In this document: positions 23,131 to 34,429 of the stretch, in pieces
Layout of the letters: every line of letters begins with the position of its first letter
How positions within the stretch are numbered: the stretch's first letter is position 1
Source of the DNA: Flammula alnicola
Taxonomy: Eukaryota; Basidiomycota; Agaricomycetes; Agaricales; Strophariaceae
Length of the DNA: 64,000 nt
Assembly: GCA_015499995.1 (NCBI GenBank)
Contig: JADNRV010000058.1
Coordinates: forward strand, 124,001 to 188,000
Direction of reading: 5' to 3'
The notes under the pieces: generated by a model
What the model saw: the letters and a program-made list of their open reading frames with translations, nothing else
The model's database searches: none
What the model was told of the DNA's origin: nothing
Position numbers and translations under genes: made by a program

Positions 23131-23773
23131 ACTTTGCCAGGGTATTCGACGTCCATTGCTGGTTAGTGTTTCCAGCGAAACAAGTCCAAATTTGTATCTG
23201 GAAGTTCAAATGAAGTCAATGAGCATATGCATATGTTGGCCAATCCGGAAGAAATAAGTGACCTGATTTCCATTCTCCAAATCACCATTCGTCAGGTCAA
23301 GACACTTGTTAGTACCAGACCATACGACAGTTCCATCCGCATTCCACTCCCACAACTGGTTTGCGTCTCCGGCTACACAGCTGTTGATTTCGACCTTCGT
23401 GCCGTCTAGGTCGGCTCCACCAGTCACCTCAAGACAGAATGAGTTGAAGATTTTGATGGCGCCGGGAGTGCCTTCGCCCGTTGTCGCGCCTCCTTCAACA
23501 ACTTGAAATCCGCGTTGTTGAGTTGCAGCGCTACAGTCATTGATGACGAGGGCTGAACCGTTGGCTGCGCTGAATACTGTGAGGCAAGGCGTGCGCGGGA
23601 AGGATCCGCGGGTTATGGGCTGGAGTTGAACGAACTCATTTGCACTGTGAAGATTATAGATAAACGGGTTAGCAAGGATAGAGTGGGATACGTGCATTAA
23701 CTTACGGAGGAAGTGCAGCACGAACAGCGGCTGCCGCTGTAGCAGCCGACAAGAAAGATGTTAAGTAGCGCAT
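23131..23773 (-). CDS. Secreted ricin-B-type lectin (module 1)
   Basis: Exons 23773-23706, 23644-23263 and 23197-23131 give about 172 residues if the TAA after TSNTLAK is used. The ATG at 23773 opens a signal peptide (MRYLTSFLSAATAAAAVRA). A single beta-trefoil follows with repeats CLTVFSAANGSALVINDC, CLEVTGGADLDGTKVEINSC and CLDLTNGDLENGNQIQIWTC, with QLW and QQW motifs. Ricin-B folds bind sugars such as galactose or GalNAc; no enzymatic or toxic domain is attached. The relation to module 2 downstream is described there. Confidence 0.75.
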
Positions 23774-24730
23774 GTCGTGTATGCGTATAAGATGCCTGTT
23801 TCCGTAGAGTGTTTAGTTGGAATAGATACTTAAACTCAGAGGACCAATTCCTTTTATACCTCGTCCAGTGGTTTGCTAGAACTTCAAGCTGGGCAAGGGC
23901 CAGAAGGTCAACCTGTTTCTGACCTTTACGTACACTCCGTCATTGACACATCCCGCGACGGCCTAGCATACCCGCTTCTTGGAGCTCAGCTTCTTGACTC
24001 ATTCCTCTCCGGAAACCTTGGAGATTCATTTGAAATGATTGTTATCACCCAGGGCTGCGAGTCGGATGAACGTTGGTACAAGAAATCCCATTCGGGCGGA
24101 GCATCGGAGCCATTCAACACTCCACTTGAAAATGATGATCCCCGATTGGGTATTTATAACTGCTTCTGAGCAGGATTGATGATTATTTTTAGTTCAACTC
24201 ATCCCTTTGCTGGGCTAAGGCTCACGTCTGGCCACGGAAAAGCTCTGTTATTGGCGAAAGGTGGCGAGACTCAAGGAATTCGAAACAATTAGCTAGACTC
24301 CAAATCCTCTAAAATTAAACCAAAATGGCAGAAGTATATTCCAAATTCCCTCGGAGCCACATGTGCTGGAAGGTGCTGGATCATGCTTCACAGCTTCAGA
24401 TCGGACCGCGAGAATCCAATTTAGTCATGCGAAATAACGTAAGTATACTGAATCTGATTTGGCGCCTCACTTCAACTTGCTTTCAAGCGCCGCGTTCCAC
24501 GGTCGAGTTTGAATCAAGAACGAAATAATGGAGAAATTTGAACTCGCGATCTTGTCGCGATCCCTGAGGGACTTCAGATACAGCATTTAATGGCCAACCC
24601 CCTCGAGTCCTTTGGTCCTCTGACCTTTGGGTGGCAGAGCCAACCTCACATGATACTTCTTCAACTTTATGCGACATCATGTTTCAAAATTCACGGTCAT
24701 AAATCATTGTTCGTCGCAACACTCGGTCGC
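23774..24730. other. Intergenic, no gene recognised
   Basis: This should hold the lectin promoter on the minus strand. A plus-strand open frame at 23873-24169 lacks an ATG start and any family feature. Nothing else was seen. Confidence 0.35.
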
Positions 24731-25420
24731 TAGGCATGGTGATGGTGGCCATGAAGACTTAACTCAGCGCTCAGCACGGTCATCATGTTCACACTTTATA
24801 TCTGCCTATCTTGGCGCTCAGGTGCCCAAAACGAAGGCCATGACATCGATAATGATAACTTTCATTCAGTGGCTTAGTCTGTCGTGATCGACCAGAAATC
24901 GACCAGCCCGAAAGTGCTGTGAGTTTCAGTCAGTCAATTTCACATTTCTCTGGCATCCTATTCACTCGGGCTTCCCTTGCTACTATCTTCAAAACACGTC
25001 TGGAACATTGCTTGGTCGATTTTACAGATGTTTTTCACCGCGCCGAAGTCAATAATCTATACATATATAATCTGGGAAGTATTTGACGACCTCGTGTCCA
25101 TCACGGTCTGTGTCTGTCCTTCTGAATTCCTCGGCCATATATCCTAGTACACCCATCAGTCCCTCTGTCAAGACTTCAAAGCTTCAGTACTCCTGACGCT
25201 TTGATTAATATAAACCTAGCTGGTTTATTTATGAAATTTCCACGGATCGTGATATGACCATATTATTGATAGTCGCCCAGGTTAACCTTCATCTAGAAAG
25301 AACGTTGAATTGAGAAGGCATTGGATGCGTGAGGCCGAGATGCAATGGATGCTCAAAGGTGTGGACTCAATTGATACCTAGGAATGTTGATCGCGATATC
25401 GATAACTGGACTAACGCTCT
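24731..25420. repeat. HET upstream region, duplicated (copy B, without HET)
   Basis: Direct copy of 20610-21345. Similarity begins at gctaggcatgg, i.e. within the first HET codons (ATG CCT AG on the minus strand), so the promoter and start codon were copied but the coding sequence was lost at that point. The minus-strand frame left of the break shows no HET sequence. Confidence 0.85.
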
Positions 25421-25544
25421 ATTATAAAGCTTTAAAGCTGGGTCAACCTGGCAACTCCGTCACGCTCTATCTGCCATGTACATGCGCGCCGATTTTTTTA
25501 AATATCGCATTGTTCATGGCCTGCATCCTGCAAAGAAACTGGCT

Positions 25545-25770
25545 TGTTCGCAGCGCCACGAGAAAGGTGGTGCAGGTATTCATTCGAGGACGGTGTGGAG
25601 ATTGCCTCTGATATCGAGGACCCACCATTATGTACTCAGACCTCGAGATCGTGTGGCCGAAAGAACTCAACGAGCCTCCTTTAAACGTGCGTTTCGACAC
25701 TGAAGACGACAGCCGCCGCCACTGACACGGGCTTGGTGTGAATAAACGACTTTATCTATGTACCATTTAC
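25545..25770 (+). pseudogene. S1/P1 nuclease gene fragment
   Basis: About 200 bp resemble the last exon of the nuclease at 17440-17640 (shared gcgccacgag, aaggtggtgcaggtattcat, atcgtgtggcc). There is an internal deletion of about 40 bp covering the ThrValCysProHisHis region, and frame breaks. The following bases (gtgaataa...ctttatctatgta) match the nuclease 3' flank near 17927-17945. No signal peptide or zinc-ligand exons are present. Its position right of a HET upstream region suggests an ancient tandem array of nuclease-HET units. Confidence 0.7.
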
Positions 25771-26164
25771 CTTTTGCAAGTAGCCAACCCAAGGACGAGA
25801 CCAAGACCGGACCGGAGTTGCCCGTGGATGGCACTTTGAAGTAAGTGTGGCGCACAGCCCTTCGTTCATTCGCTGGCTAGTCAGCAGTCAGCTACCATTT
25901 TAACATGCCATGTACGAACAGTTTATAAGAACTCTGAGCTCTACTTTTCTAGGGCTTCATCGTGATGATAAAGAATACTGCGTCAATTAAGTCGCGCGGA
26001 ATAGATCAATGATGAGCTTCTCGATGAGGCTCATCAAAGGCCCATCTATACTAGTAGATCCTGTGCCAGATATAATGACAGGACTTTAATACCAGTTTGT
26101 CTATAGGGGCATTCGATAGAGGCCGACGAAGTGCAATAGAGACTTTTGGGGATCTACACTAGGG

Positions 26165-26170
26165 GGTATA
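26165..26170 (+). promoter_or_regulatory. TATA box of PTPS gene
   Basis: TATAAA lies 63 bp upstream of the PTPS start codon, a typical position. Confidence 0.4.
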
Positions 26171-26232
26171 AAGCCTTGACGCTTCGGAACGCTGCTGCTG
26201 TCGCTCTTCTTGCCCCTTGCGCTTGGCCGGTC

Positions 26233-26809
26233 ATGTCTTTGCCAGTGGTGCACTTGTCGCGCACATTTCACATATCAGCCGCACATCGACTTCATTCACG
26301 GCGAATGACCGCCGAAGAAAACCATGCTGTCTTCGGAAAGTGCGCTCGGATGCATGGGCACAATTATACTTTTAAGATCGTCATCAAAGGAGCGGTGAGT
26401 GAACTCGTTGTGCATTTGGTTTGTCTGCCATTACTGAGAAATTTAAATATAGGTGGAAGAGAGAACGGGGATGCTGCTCAACATAGATATTCTGAAGCAG
26501 ATTGTGCAAGAGATGATTATTGGTCCTTTGGATCATCGTAATATTGTGGGCGCACTTCACTGAAATTTGAACTTGTGAGCTGATGGGTTACGTATGATAA
26601 TGTAGGATGAGGACGTACCATTTTTCTTCGACAAGCCGTCGACGATGGAGAATCTCGCCGTATTTGTGTGGGGGGAAGTGAAGAAGGGGATGATGAAGCA
26701 TGGGGTTTCTCCGGATATCCTAGACGAGGTCGAAATATACGAGACGCGGGACAATGCGTTGTCGTATAAGGGGGAAGTATCAACTAGGTCGATAACACCA
26801 GAGCTGTGA
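26233..26809 (+). CDS. 6-pyruvoyltetrahydropterin synthase (PTPS)
   Basis: Exons 26233-26394, 26453-26545 and 26606-26809 join in frame to 152 residues, near the usual 140-150. The enzyme converts dihydroneopterin triphosphate to 6-pyruvoyltetrahydropterin in biopterin synthesis. Zinc-site histidines are in HISAAHRLHS and MHGHNY, the catalytic Cys in GKCAR, and later landmarks are TGMLLNID, GPLDHRNI, STMENLAVFVWGE and VEIYETRDNAL. The ATG at 26233 gives the typical short N-terminus; an upstream open frame from 26146 is possible but not family-like. The last exon is duplicated immediately downstream. Confidence 0.9.
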
Positions 26810-26826
26810 TGTCAAATGACGAGCAC

Positions 26827-26990
26827 TTGCCGTATTTGTGTGGGAGGAAGTGAAGAAGGGGCTGATGAAGCATGGGGTTTCTCCGGAGATTCTAGACGAG
26901 GTCGAAATGTACGAGACGAAGGACAATGCGTTGTCGTATAAGGGGGAAGTAACAACTAGGCCAAGAACACCAGAGCCATGATGTCAAATG
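26827..26990 (+). pseudogene. Tandem duplicate of the PTPS last exon
   Basis: Bases 26833-26990 repeat 26661-26818 with a shift of exactly 172 bp and about 90% identity. The copy has the same frame (VFVWEEVKKGLMKHGVS, ETKDNALSYKGEV), ending in a TGA, plus the following ATGTCAAATG. It has no acceptor site or upstream exons of its own. It could act as an alternative last exon only if an upstream donor spliced to it. Confidence 0.8.
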
Positions 26991-27106
26991 CCAAGCACTG
27001 GCGTTCATCTCAAGGTCTTCTATAAATCCTAGTAAATCCTGTTCAATAACTCATTCGACTTCTATAGATCTATTCCTTTGATCCTTCCAGTGTTATGCAA
27101 ATCCAT

Positions 27107-28735
27107 CTACATCTCCTTCAACACCTCCTTCAACCTCCTCAAAACCTCCTCATTCTCCTTCTCCGTGCCAACCGTAATCCGCAGACACCCATCGCACCCC
27201 GGCTCGTTCCCGCGGAACCTCACCACGACCCCGCACGTCTCTGCCAGCGCCTTGTACGCCCGGAACGCGCGCTTGCTGTCCGGCTTGCCTGGGGCTTGGG
27301 CTGGGGCTGCGGCCGTCTTCTTCTCCTCTATCCCTTCTTGCACTGGCACCGCGGGCTTCTCGAGAATAGGCACGAGCACGAAGTTCGCGTCGTTGCCTCC
27401 TATGCTGTGCCCCACGCCCAGGGCGGCGAGCGATGCGAGGCCGGCGAGGAGCGCGGAGCGGCCGTGGACGAGGGACTGGACTTTGCGCTGCATGAGCGCG
27501 ACGGAGGCGGGGGAGAGCGCGGACAACGCGAGGTGGGCGGTGGGGGTGGAGATGTTGTAGGGTGCCTTGGTGTTGGTGAGGATTTGGATGAGGGGCGGTT
27601 GGGCGAGTGCGATGCCGAGGCTGTTTGTTTGATTTTCAAAAAGAAAAAAAAAAAGAAAGAAAAGGGGATGGAGAACGACGAGAAAGGGAAGAGGAAGAGA
27701 AGAATTAAAATTACAATAAGTTAGAGAACGTTAGGATCTTTTCAGCAAAACGACGCGCACCGGATAGCAGCCAGCCCAAAGCTCTTGCTCAGCGTCTGCA
27801 TCACACACAGGTTCGCGTACTCCTTCACCAGCGACACCGCGCTGCTCTTCCGCACATCCGCCGCGAAGTCGATATACGCCTCGTCGACGACGACGATGCC
27901 CTTGAACAGGGGGTACTCGAGCAGGGCGCGGACGGACGCGAGGGGGATGAGCGTGCCCGTGGGGTTCCCGGGCGAGCAGAGGAAGATGAGCTTGATGGAA
28001 GGGTCCGCGGCGATGGCCTTCTTGATCTATAAGTATACACACAATTCAGTCTTTAGTTCGTTGATTGGAGTACGAGTACGCCGATATCGTCAAAACGCAA
28101 CCGAAAAACCCCAAACGTACCTCCTCGACCCTAACACTAAACCTCCCCCCCTCGCCCCCCTCGCCCCCCGCGCCGCCGAGCTCCAGCGGGACCTGGACGA
28201 CGCCGACATCGTTCACGTGCGCGCAGACGGCGTACATCCCGTAGGTGGGCGGCGTGGTGAGGATCTTCTCGGCGCCCCCGGGGACGACGCACACGCGCAT
28301 CAGGAGGTCGATGATCTCGTCGGAGCCGACGCCCAGGAAGACGTGGTCGGCGCCTGATGCTGAGGCACCGTTTGCCGCAGAGGCATTTGAGGAGGAGGAG
28401 GGGGCAGAAAGCCCGCGCAGGGCGGCGATGCGCGCCTTGATAGACGGGTGCGACGGGTCGGGGTAGCGGTGCAGGTCGAGCGAGAGCGTCGCCCTCAAGT
28501 CCTCCGGTAGGTCCTCCCCATCCCCATTTGCATTTGCATTCGCATTCGCATCGTCGCCACCCGCACCCGCACCCGCACCCGCACCCCCGACGACGATAGA
28601 GCTCCCGAACGCATTCTCGTTCGCGTCGAGCAATATGCCTTCACTGTAGTCGTCCCGCGCGCAGCGGTAGGGCTGCAGTGCGAGGATGTTGGGCCGGATC
28701 ACGGCGGCGAGGGAGAAGTGCGGTGGGTATGCCAT
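27107..28735 (-). CDS. HIS5: Histidinol-phosphate aminotransferase (HIS5)
   Basis: Exons 28735-28121, 28026-27761 and 27620-27107 join in frame to 464 residues. This PLP enzyme transfers an amino group in histidine biosynthesis. Landmarks are RPNILALQPYRCARDD, LLDANENAFG, LHRYPDPS, GVGSDEIIDLL, TPPTYGMYAV, FLCSPGNPTGT, VVVDEAYIDFA, the PLP lysine in TLSKSFGLAAIR, APYNISTPT and VRFRGNEPGCDGCLRITVGT. The length is about 70 above the usual. Low-complexity inserts explain this: a Gly-Ala/Asn-Ala run after the DANENAFG motif, Ser/Ala-rich after ALRGL, and Gly/Glu-rich before the first intron. Intron 2 contains a purine-rich run. A TGACTC (Gcn4/Cpc1 core) lies about 170 bp upstream. Confidence 0.93.
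28500..28595. repeat. Microsatellite inside HIS5
   Basis: Hexanucleotide runs (cattcg/catttg, then cacccg) encode Asn-Ala and Gly-Ala repeats in the N-terminal insert of HIS5. Lengths of such runs often vary between strains. Confidence 0.8.
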
Positions 28736-29192
28736 AGGGTGTTTCGTCTTTTATCTTTTTCTTTTATCTTTTTCTTTTTCTTTCGTCTTTTGTCTTTCTT
28801 GCTTCCTGGGCCGGGATAAAGACAAGGACAGGAGGAGGAGGAGGAGGAGGAGGAAGGAAGGGGTCGGATATCTACGTGAAAGTTGAAAGTCAAAAGTCGG
28901 AAACGGAGTCACATCTACCATCTCAGTATCAAAATTTGACCCTGTTCAAGATTAGATTAGATTAGATAACAGGCCACCAATCAACCCAAACGACGACAAA
29001 CGCGTGCCACACGAGGCGAAACGATCACGTGTTGTTCAAATGTTGAAATTGGCTTTCTCATTTATCCGGGTCGGGTCGCCCTGTTTCTCTCTGTCTCCAT
29101 CCCATCCCATCCCACTCTCCATGCTCTAAAGCGTTTACCCCAATCCCAGATACCCAGATAACAGCAAGCAAGCAAGACAAGACGAGAAGAAC
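28736..29192. promoter_or_regulatory. Divergent promoter region between HIS5 and the orphan nuclear-type gene
   Basis: 457 bp between two divergent start codons. It contains a long pyrimidine-rich tract directly upstream of HIS5 (about 28745-28805 on the plus strand), GAGTCA at 28906-28911 (TGACTC on the HIS5 strand, the core of Gcn4/Cpc1 sites), and a short gatta repeat near 28950. The Gcn4 assignment rests on the 6-base core only. Confidence 0.35.
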
Positions 29193-32100
29193 ATGGCAGA
29201 GAACAGACGCCCTTCCGGGATGTCCCTGATGGCGGTCGATAGTCACTTCAATTTCGACAACTTGAACAATAGCAGTAACAACAGCAACAACAGCAACACC
29301 ACCAACAACAACCACAACACAAACTCTAACAATACGAACAAGAACAAGGACGCAGTATCGAAACGCATCGATTTCACGTCCTTACCTCGAGGTACCAGCG
29401 CAAGTGCGCGAGCGGGCCACAAGATCCTCTCCCCATGGCGACGCGCCCTTCCAACGTCAACGTCTTCCCGGCCTCCCCTTTGCAGCCCGTGGTAGTCGTA
29501 GACACCCAGCGCCTGCAGCTCATCAGCCCCCGCCCGAGGAGACGTTGAGGCGCAATGCGAATTCGGTGCGTTGGCCTTTCTCTTCTGTTGCTTACTTGCC
29601 GGTGATCAGGGGCTGAGCGGAGTGTGTTTGGTTTTTTTTTGTTTTTTGCGTGATGTAGAGGCTTAGCACTGGCAGTGTGCAGTTCACGCCGTCTTTGTTG
29701 GCTGATGATGCCTCGCCTGGGCCTGCGCATGGGCAGGGCACGACGAAGCGCAAGCGGGCGACGGCGCAGCAGGGTCGTGCCACCGCGACCACGACCACGA
29801 CGACCGAAGACACGGATGCCCCGATGGTCATCGATTATGAGCACGATCAGGACCGCGGCCCCATCGAGACCCCGCAGGCGATCGAAGCGACGCCCAACCC
29901 GAAACCGCGCAAGCTCGGACGCCATGCGCGGATGCCCAGCGTGGGGTCGCCGACGAAGGGTCGTTCGCCGCGGTGTCTCCTCCTCGCGCCACCACCAGAC
30001 CCAGACCCAGTAACACCGACACCACCCCCGTGCATAGCAGTGGCTCTGGGACTTCACGGCGGCAGAGTGGGTATACGGACGCTATGATGGACACGACACC
30101 GTCGAAGACGAAGACCAAGAGGGGGGTGCTGGTGCAGAGCCCCTATGCGACGAACCCGGACGCGGACTGGATCCCGCCCGTGCCTGCGTTGGCGCTGTCC
30201 AGTGCTGCGGCTGGGTCTGGGCGGGCGAGGAGGGCGGTGCTGCTTGGTGCGAGGGGCTCGAGGCGGAGCGCGACGCCGATACCCCCGTACGAGCCGCCGA
30301 CGGACGTGTTCACGCCGCCGCGGGAGGTGTTCATGAGCCCTCCGACCGTGGTGAAGAGTGCGTCGAAGAGGAAGACGCCTGCGACGGTGAAGACGAAGAC
30401 GACGAAGACGAAGAAGGCGTTGAGGGTGGTGACGACGCAGGTGAAGCAGGAGATCCCGGATGATATCGACTTGAGCGCGCCGATGCCCCCCCCAAGCCCG
30501 TCGGACGACCCGCTGCTGCTGAGTGGGCCGCCGGAGCCGCCGCTGGATTATTACTCGAGTCCGTTGAGAAGGGGCGTGAGGAGTAGGAGGAGGTCGGTGT
30601 CTGTGCAGGCGGAGCGGGATGTACGTGCGGATAAGGATGGGGATGTGCTGCCGCCATCTTCGCCCGAGCCGGCGTTGGATTCTGAGGACGTGGAGGCGGT
30701 GCGGACGTTTGACTGGGCGAGGCAGGCGGAGGGGTCGGTGGAGACGGAGGACAGCATGATGCGCATGGACCCACGGGATGCGGAGGTGTCTCCTGTGCGC
30801 TTGTTTGAGTTGGACGATCTGCCGGGTGTGGATACGGGAGGGTGGAGTGATAGTGATGATGAGATGGAGGGGGGCACAGGGAAAGCGGCTGCTGCTGGTG
30901 TGGATGAGGAGGGTGTGGAGGAGGGCGAGGGCGAGTATACGGGACGGTGGAGGATGATGACGATTAGGACGAAGCTGGACCCGCCGAGCAGTGCGACGAG
31001 GGAAAGGATGGAGGAGTGGGGCAGGCCGATTAGTCCGTTCCCGAAGATCAAGAAACTGGATCTTTTGGGTGAAGAGGAGGAAGAGGTTCGGAGGATGTCG
31101 GTTGAGCCTGAAGAGCACGATGAAGGAGACAAATCAGCGGAACATGACCAGTCTGTTGAATCCGTGCAGCAGGATGATGCTCCTCCAGCAGTCGACAATG
31201 AGGAGGAAGACGAAGAAGAGAGAGAAGTGCGACAAATGTCTGTCGAATTTGACGATGAAGAATTGAATATCGCCCAGTTCTCGAAAGAGCAGGCTTCTGT
31301 TGAACGACAGCCTTCTCCTGCACCCACTGTCGTCGATCGGCGCTCGTCCAACGTCTTTGCATTTCCTTCTTTGGAAACTCCATCTCCTGAAGCGGGTTTT
31401 GCTCTCAACACCGTCGATGAGGACGTACAAATCCACGATGTCTCCTCGGAACGACAAGACCTGCTCGATAATGACGAAGACGACGACAGCAGCGAGGGTG
31501 ATTTCGAGCCTGGTCTCGTCAAGATTACCAGCGCAGATCCGCGCGCCGCAGCTAGAGCTGCTGCCATTCTCAAGCAGGTTCGTTTTACATTATTGTTTCT
31601 ATTAGCTTTTTTGACTGACATACATGATATATGTAACAGCACGACTACGAATGTTATACCAAGATGATCCTCAAACGACGGCACTCCGAGGCAAAGCAGC
31701 GGCGCGCCTCCCATTCGGGCGTCGATGATCTAGCAAGAGAGTCGCGCAGGCGCGACCTTGCCTCCTCCGCCGTCGCCAAGTCCTCTCACAAGAATAGGCG
31801 CAAGTCCACGCTTGGTATGGGTGTTATGGGCGATCGCGTCTTCATCCCTGGTACACCCGTCATGACCCTTCCGCAACTCCTCCACGAAGCGGAGATCGAG
31901 GTCGAACGTCTGCACGAGCATGAGCATGAGCGTCTCACCCCAGGTCGTGTGTGGAGTGCACGCGCCAAGTTTGAGGGTCTTGGACAGCGCGATCCGTTCA
32001 AGACCCCGCTGCCTGATAGGATTAGAAGCCTCTCGGCGCCTAGAGGCGAGGTGCGGGGTGGTGCTCTGAGTCCTCTGCCCCTGCAGTACGGCGGCGGCGA

Positions 32101-33539
32101 CCGTCTGTGGACAAAGGAGGAGTGGAAGCAACTCGATGCGTGTTTTACCGACCAAAGGCTGGACCTTGGCGCTACTTTGCAAGGCGCGGTCGAGGACACG
32201 CTCGCTCCGGTCGATATGGTCGTTATCGAGGACGTTGTGGATCGGTTCGTTGCGTTTGTGGGCGGCCAGGAGGTTATCGAGAAATACGGAGAGGCGTGGT
32301 CGAGGTTTGCTTTTTCAGTGGTGTTTTTTGCTCTTGGACAGTCACTGATTAGCGTTCCTTTTCGTTTCATTTAGAGACAGCCTCTTGGAAAGAACGCGTG
32401 CTCTACAGAGAAAACAGCGCTCTGGGAACGTCGCGCGCCCTTCTACCCCCCGCCCTCGCACGCCTTTCTCGTTCTCGTCCAATAATAATACTTCTACCTC
32501 TACCGCGCCTTCCGCTACCGATGCGGTATTACAACAACAACAACACAGACCGCCGTCGAGCGACATGGACGTCCCGGACTTTACCCCCCTCACCATGCAC
32601 CGACGTGCCCTACCGCACCCGCGCAAGTCGCGCCTGGCCCCCGTCCTGCCTCCGCCCGTAGTCCACAGGGCGCCGTTCGCCGACCTGCTAACGCAGGAGG
32701 AGGAGGAGGAGGGGGAGAGGAAGGCGAGGAGGATGATGAGGAGGGGGATACCGAAGACGCTGTTGGCGCCTAGGTACTCGCATTTGCTGGAGGAGGCGGT
32801 TGCGGTTGGGCTGGAGGGCGAGTATCGCGTGGCGGTTCCGAGTCGAGAGAAGGGGGAGGAGAAGGAGAAGGAGAAGGAGAGACGAGGAGACGAGTCTTTC
32901 AGTTCTACTTCTGCTGAGAGCGCGGGCGAGGCGGGGTTGGGTGATGAGCGGCTTGGAGGTGATGGGGATGGGGAGGAGGGTATGGATGATGGAGAGGAGT
33001 GTGCCAACGACACCACGACCACGACCACGACACCCGCCGCACGTCCGCGTTCGGACCCCAACCCACCACCAACTGCAACGACGACGATCGGCACCCGCGT
33101 CAAAGGGTTCCTGTATTCGTACCTGCCCTCTAGGCTGGCCAAATCCTCGTCCTCCAAACCCTCCTCATCCTCCTCGTCATCGTCACTGCGGAAAGGCCTC
33201 CCCCTCCCACCCGCATCCATCCTCGCGAAACCGCGCGGCCCAGTGACGACGCCCGCACGCGCGCCCCTCCCGCGGCCCAAGCATCCCAAGGAGTTGGTGT
33301 CGTTGCACCCTGCGCCCCCGCCGTCGTCGGGGATTCCGCGTGCGACGACGGCGAGGGGGGCCCCAAGGAGGATGGTCAACCTGAACAAGATCCCGATGCC
33401 TGTGGAGCAGCCGGTGGTGGTGGTCTCGAGGCCGAGGCGGAGTAGTGGGAGTAGTGTTAGGGATTTGGTTAGGGGGTTTGAGGAGATGCGGGAGGGGGTG
33501 GTGTTGGGGAAGAAGGGCTGGGGATGGGGTTGGGGTTGA
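29193..33539 (+). CDS. Large disordered protein of unknown function
   Basis: Six exons (29193-29391, 29486-29565, 29659-29972, 30038-31577, 31640-32304, 32375-33539) join in frame to 1320 residues; the third intron (29973-30037) is the least certain. The N-terminus is Asn/Ser-rich. The middle is Ser/Pro/Lys-rich with basic runs (SASKRKTPATVKTKTTKTKK), suggesting nuclear location, and acidic stretches. Short blocks look conserved-like: YTGRWRMMTIRTKLDPPSS, ERMEEWGRPISPFPKIKKLD, HDYECYTKMILKRRH, VFIPGTPVMTLPQLLHEAE, LWTKEEWKQLDACFTDQR and EDVVDRFVAFVGG. The C-terminus is Gly/Ser-rich, ending GWGWGWG. I do not recognise the family. Third-codon GC is very high, creating long antisense frames that are not genes. 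Confidence 0.75.
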
Positions 33540-34429
33540 AGAGGGTGAGGAGTGGTGGTGGGGAGGTGAGGAGGGCGTGGAGGGCTGGGGCGGGGGATAC
33601 GAGGCCTAAGTGGAAGCCTTGAGGGTTATCACGCTTGGGTGGGGGATCCTGTGATGAGAGATGGTTGGTGAATAATGTGTATTATTCTATGCGAGTTATA
33701 TGGGAATATGATATGTACTATGGAACTACTAGAATTTTTATGTTTATTTGAGGCTGGCCCTTGTCCTGAGTTCTCGACAACCTCCTTAGGCATCATCACA
33801 CAACTCAAGACCTCGCAATACTCTTTCGAATTCGCGCTATCGGCATGAAAGCTCAGCTCAATCACTCCACACGTCGCGGCGTACTATCATTTACCAGGAG
33901 TTTGAAACTTTTTTCATTACCTTGCCATTCCTCCACGACGAATAATCCTCTGACCCCCAAACTTTCAGGGAAGATCGGGGTTTTCCTGTTCTATGTGACT
34001 ATGCATTTTATTTTATTTTATGTTCAGAATAGTGCACAGTAGAAGCTTCCCGGACCCCAAAAAGGTGTAATATCCAGGAGTTTGAAAATTTTGATGCAGA
34101 AGAATCCGCGAGGGCTGTCTCTCTTTTAAAAAAAATGATATTCGGAAACAATATATAGAAACTAAGATATCTGTGTGAAATCTGAGAAGGAGAGGTTGAG
34201 AATTGAGGGAGAAAAACGGATTTTTAAACTCTTGGTAAATGATATGTAGTCTTAAAGTTATGTAGTACTTACATTCGCATTCTTGGGCCCATCGGATTCG
34301 CATGACCATCGCTAGGCGCCCGTTGAAGGTCACATGTAACTTTTACCTTGGGCCCGATTCGGATCAAGATCCGCACGCCAGCAGGGCAAAGGGTTATTCA
34401 TCTCTACCCACGACCACGACGATCGCTCG
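33540..34429. other. Intergenic, no gene seen
   Basis: This contains the 3' end of the orphan gene and the promoter of TPR-CHAT 2. It changes from GC-rich to AT-rich near 33650 and back near 34300. No coding frame or repeat was recognised. Confidence 0.4.

Noticed and set aside
23873..24169. Plus-strand 98-codon ORF
   Set aside because: No ATG start, no motif, no conserved context.
29973..30037. Frameshift in the 1320-residue gene
   Set aside because: A 65-nt GTGTCT...CATAG intron reconciles both frames, so a mutation need not be invoked; the donor is weak and stays uncertain.
30054..33388. Long minus-strand frames (354, 387 and 348 codons) rich in Arg/His or Ser
   Set aside because: Shadows of the GC-rich 1320-residue gene: low complexity, no motifs, no splice structure.
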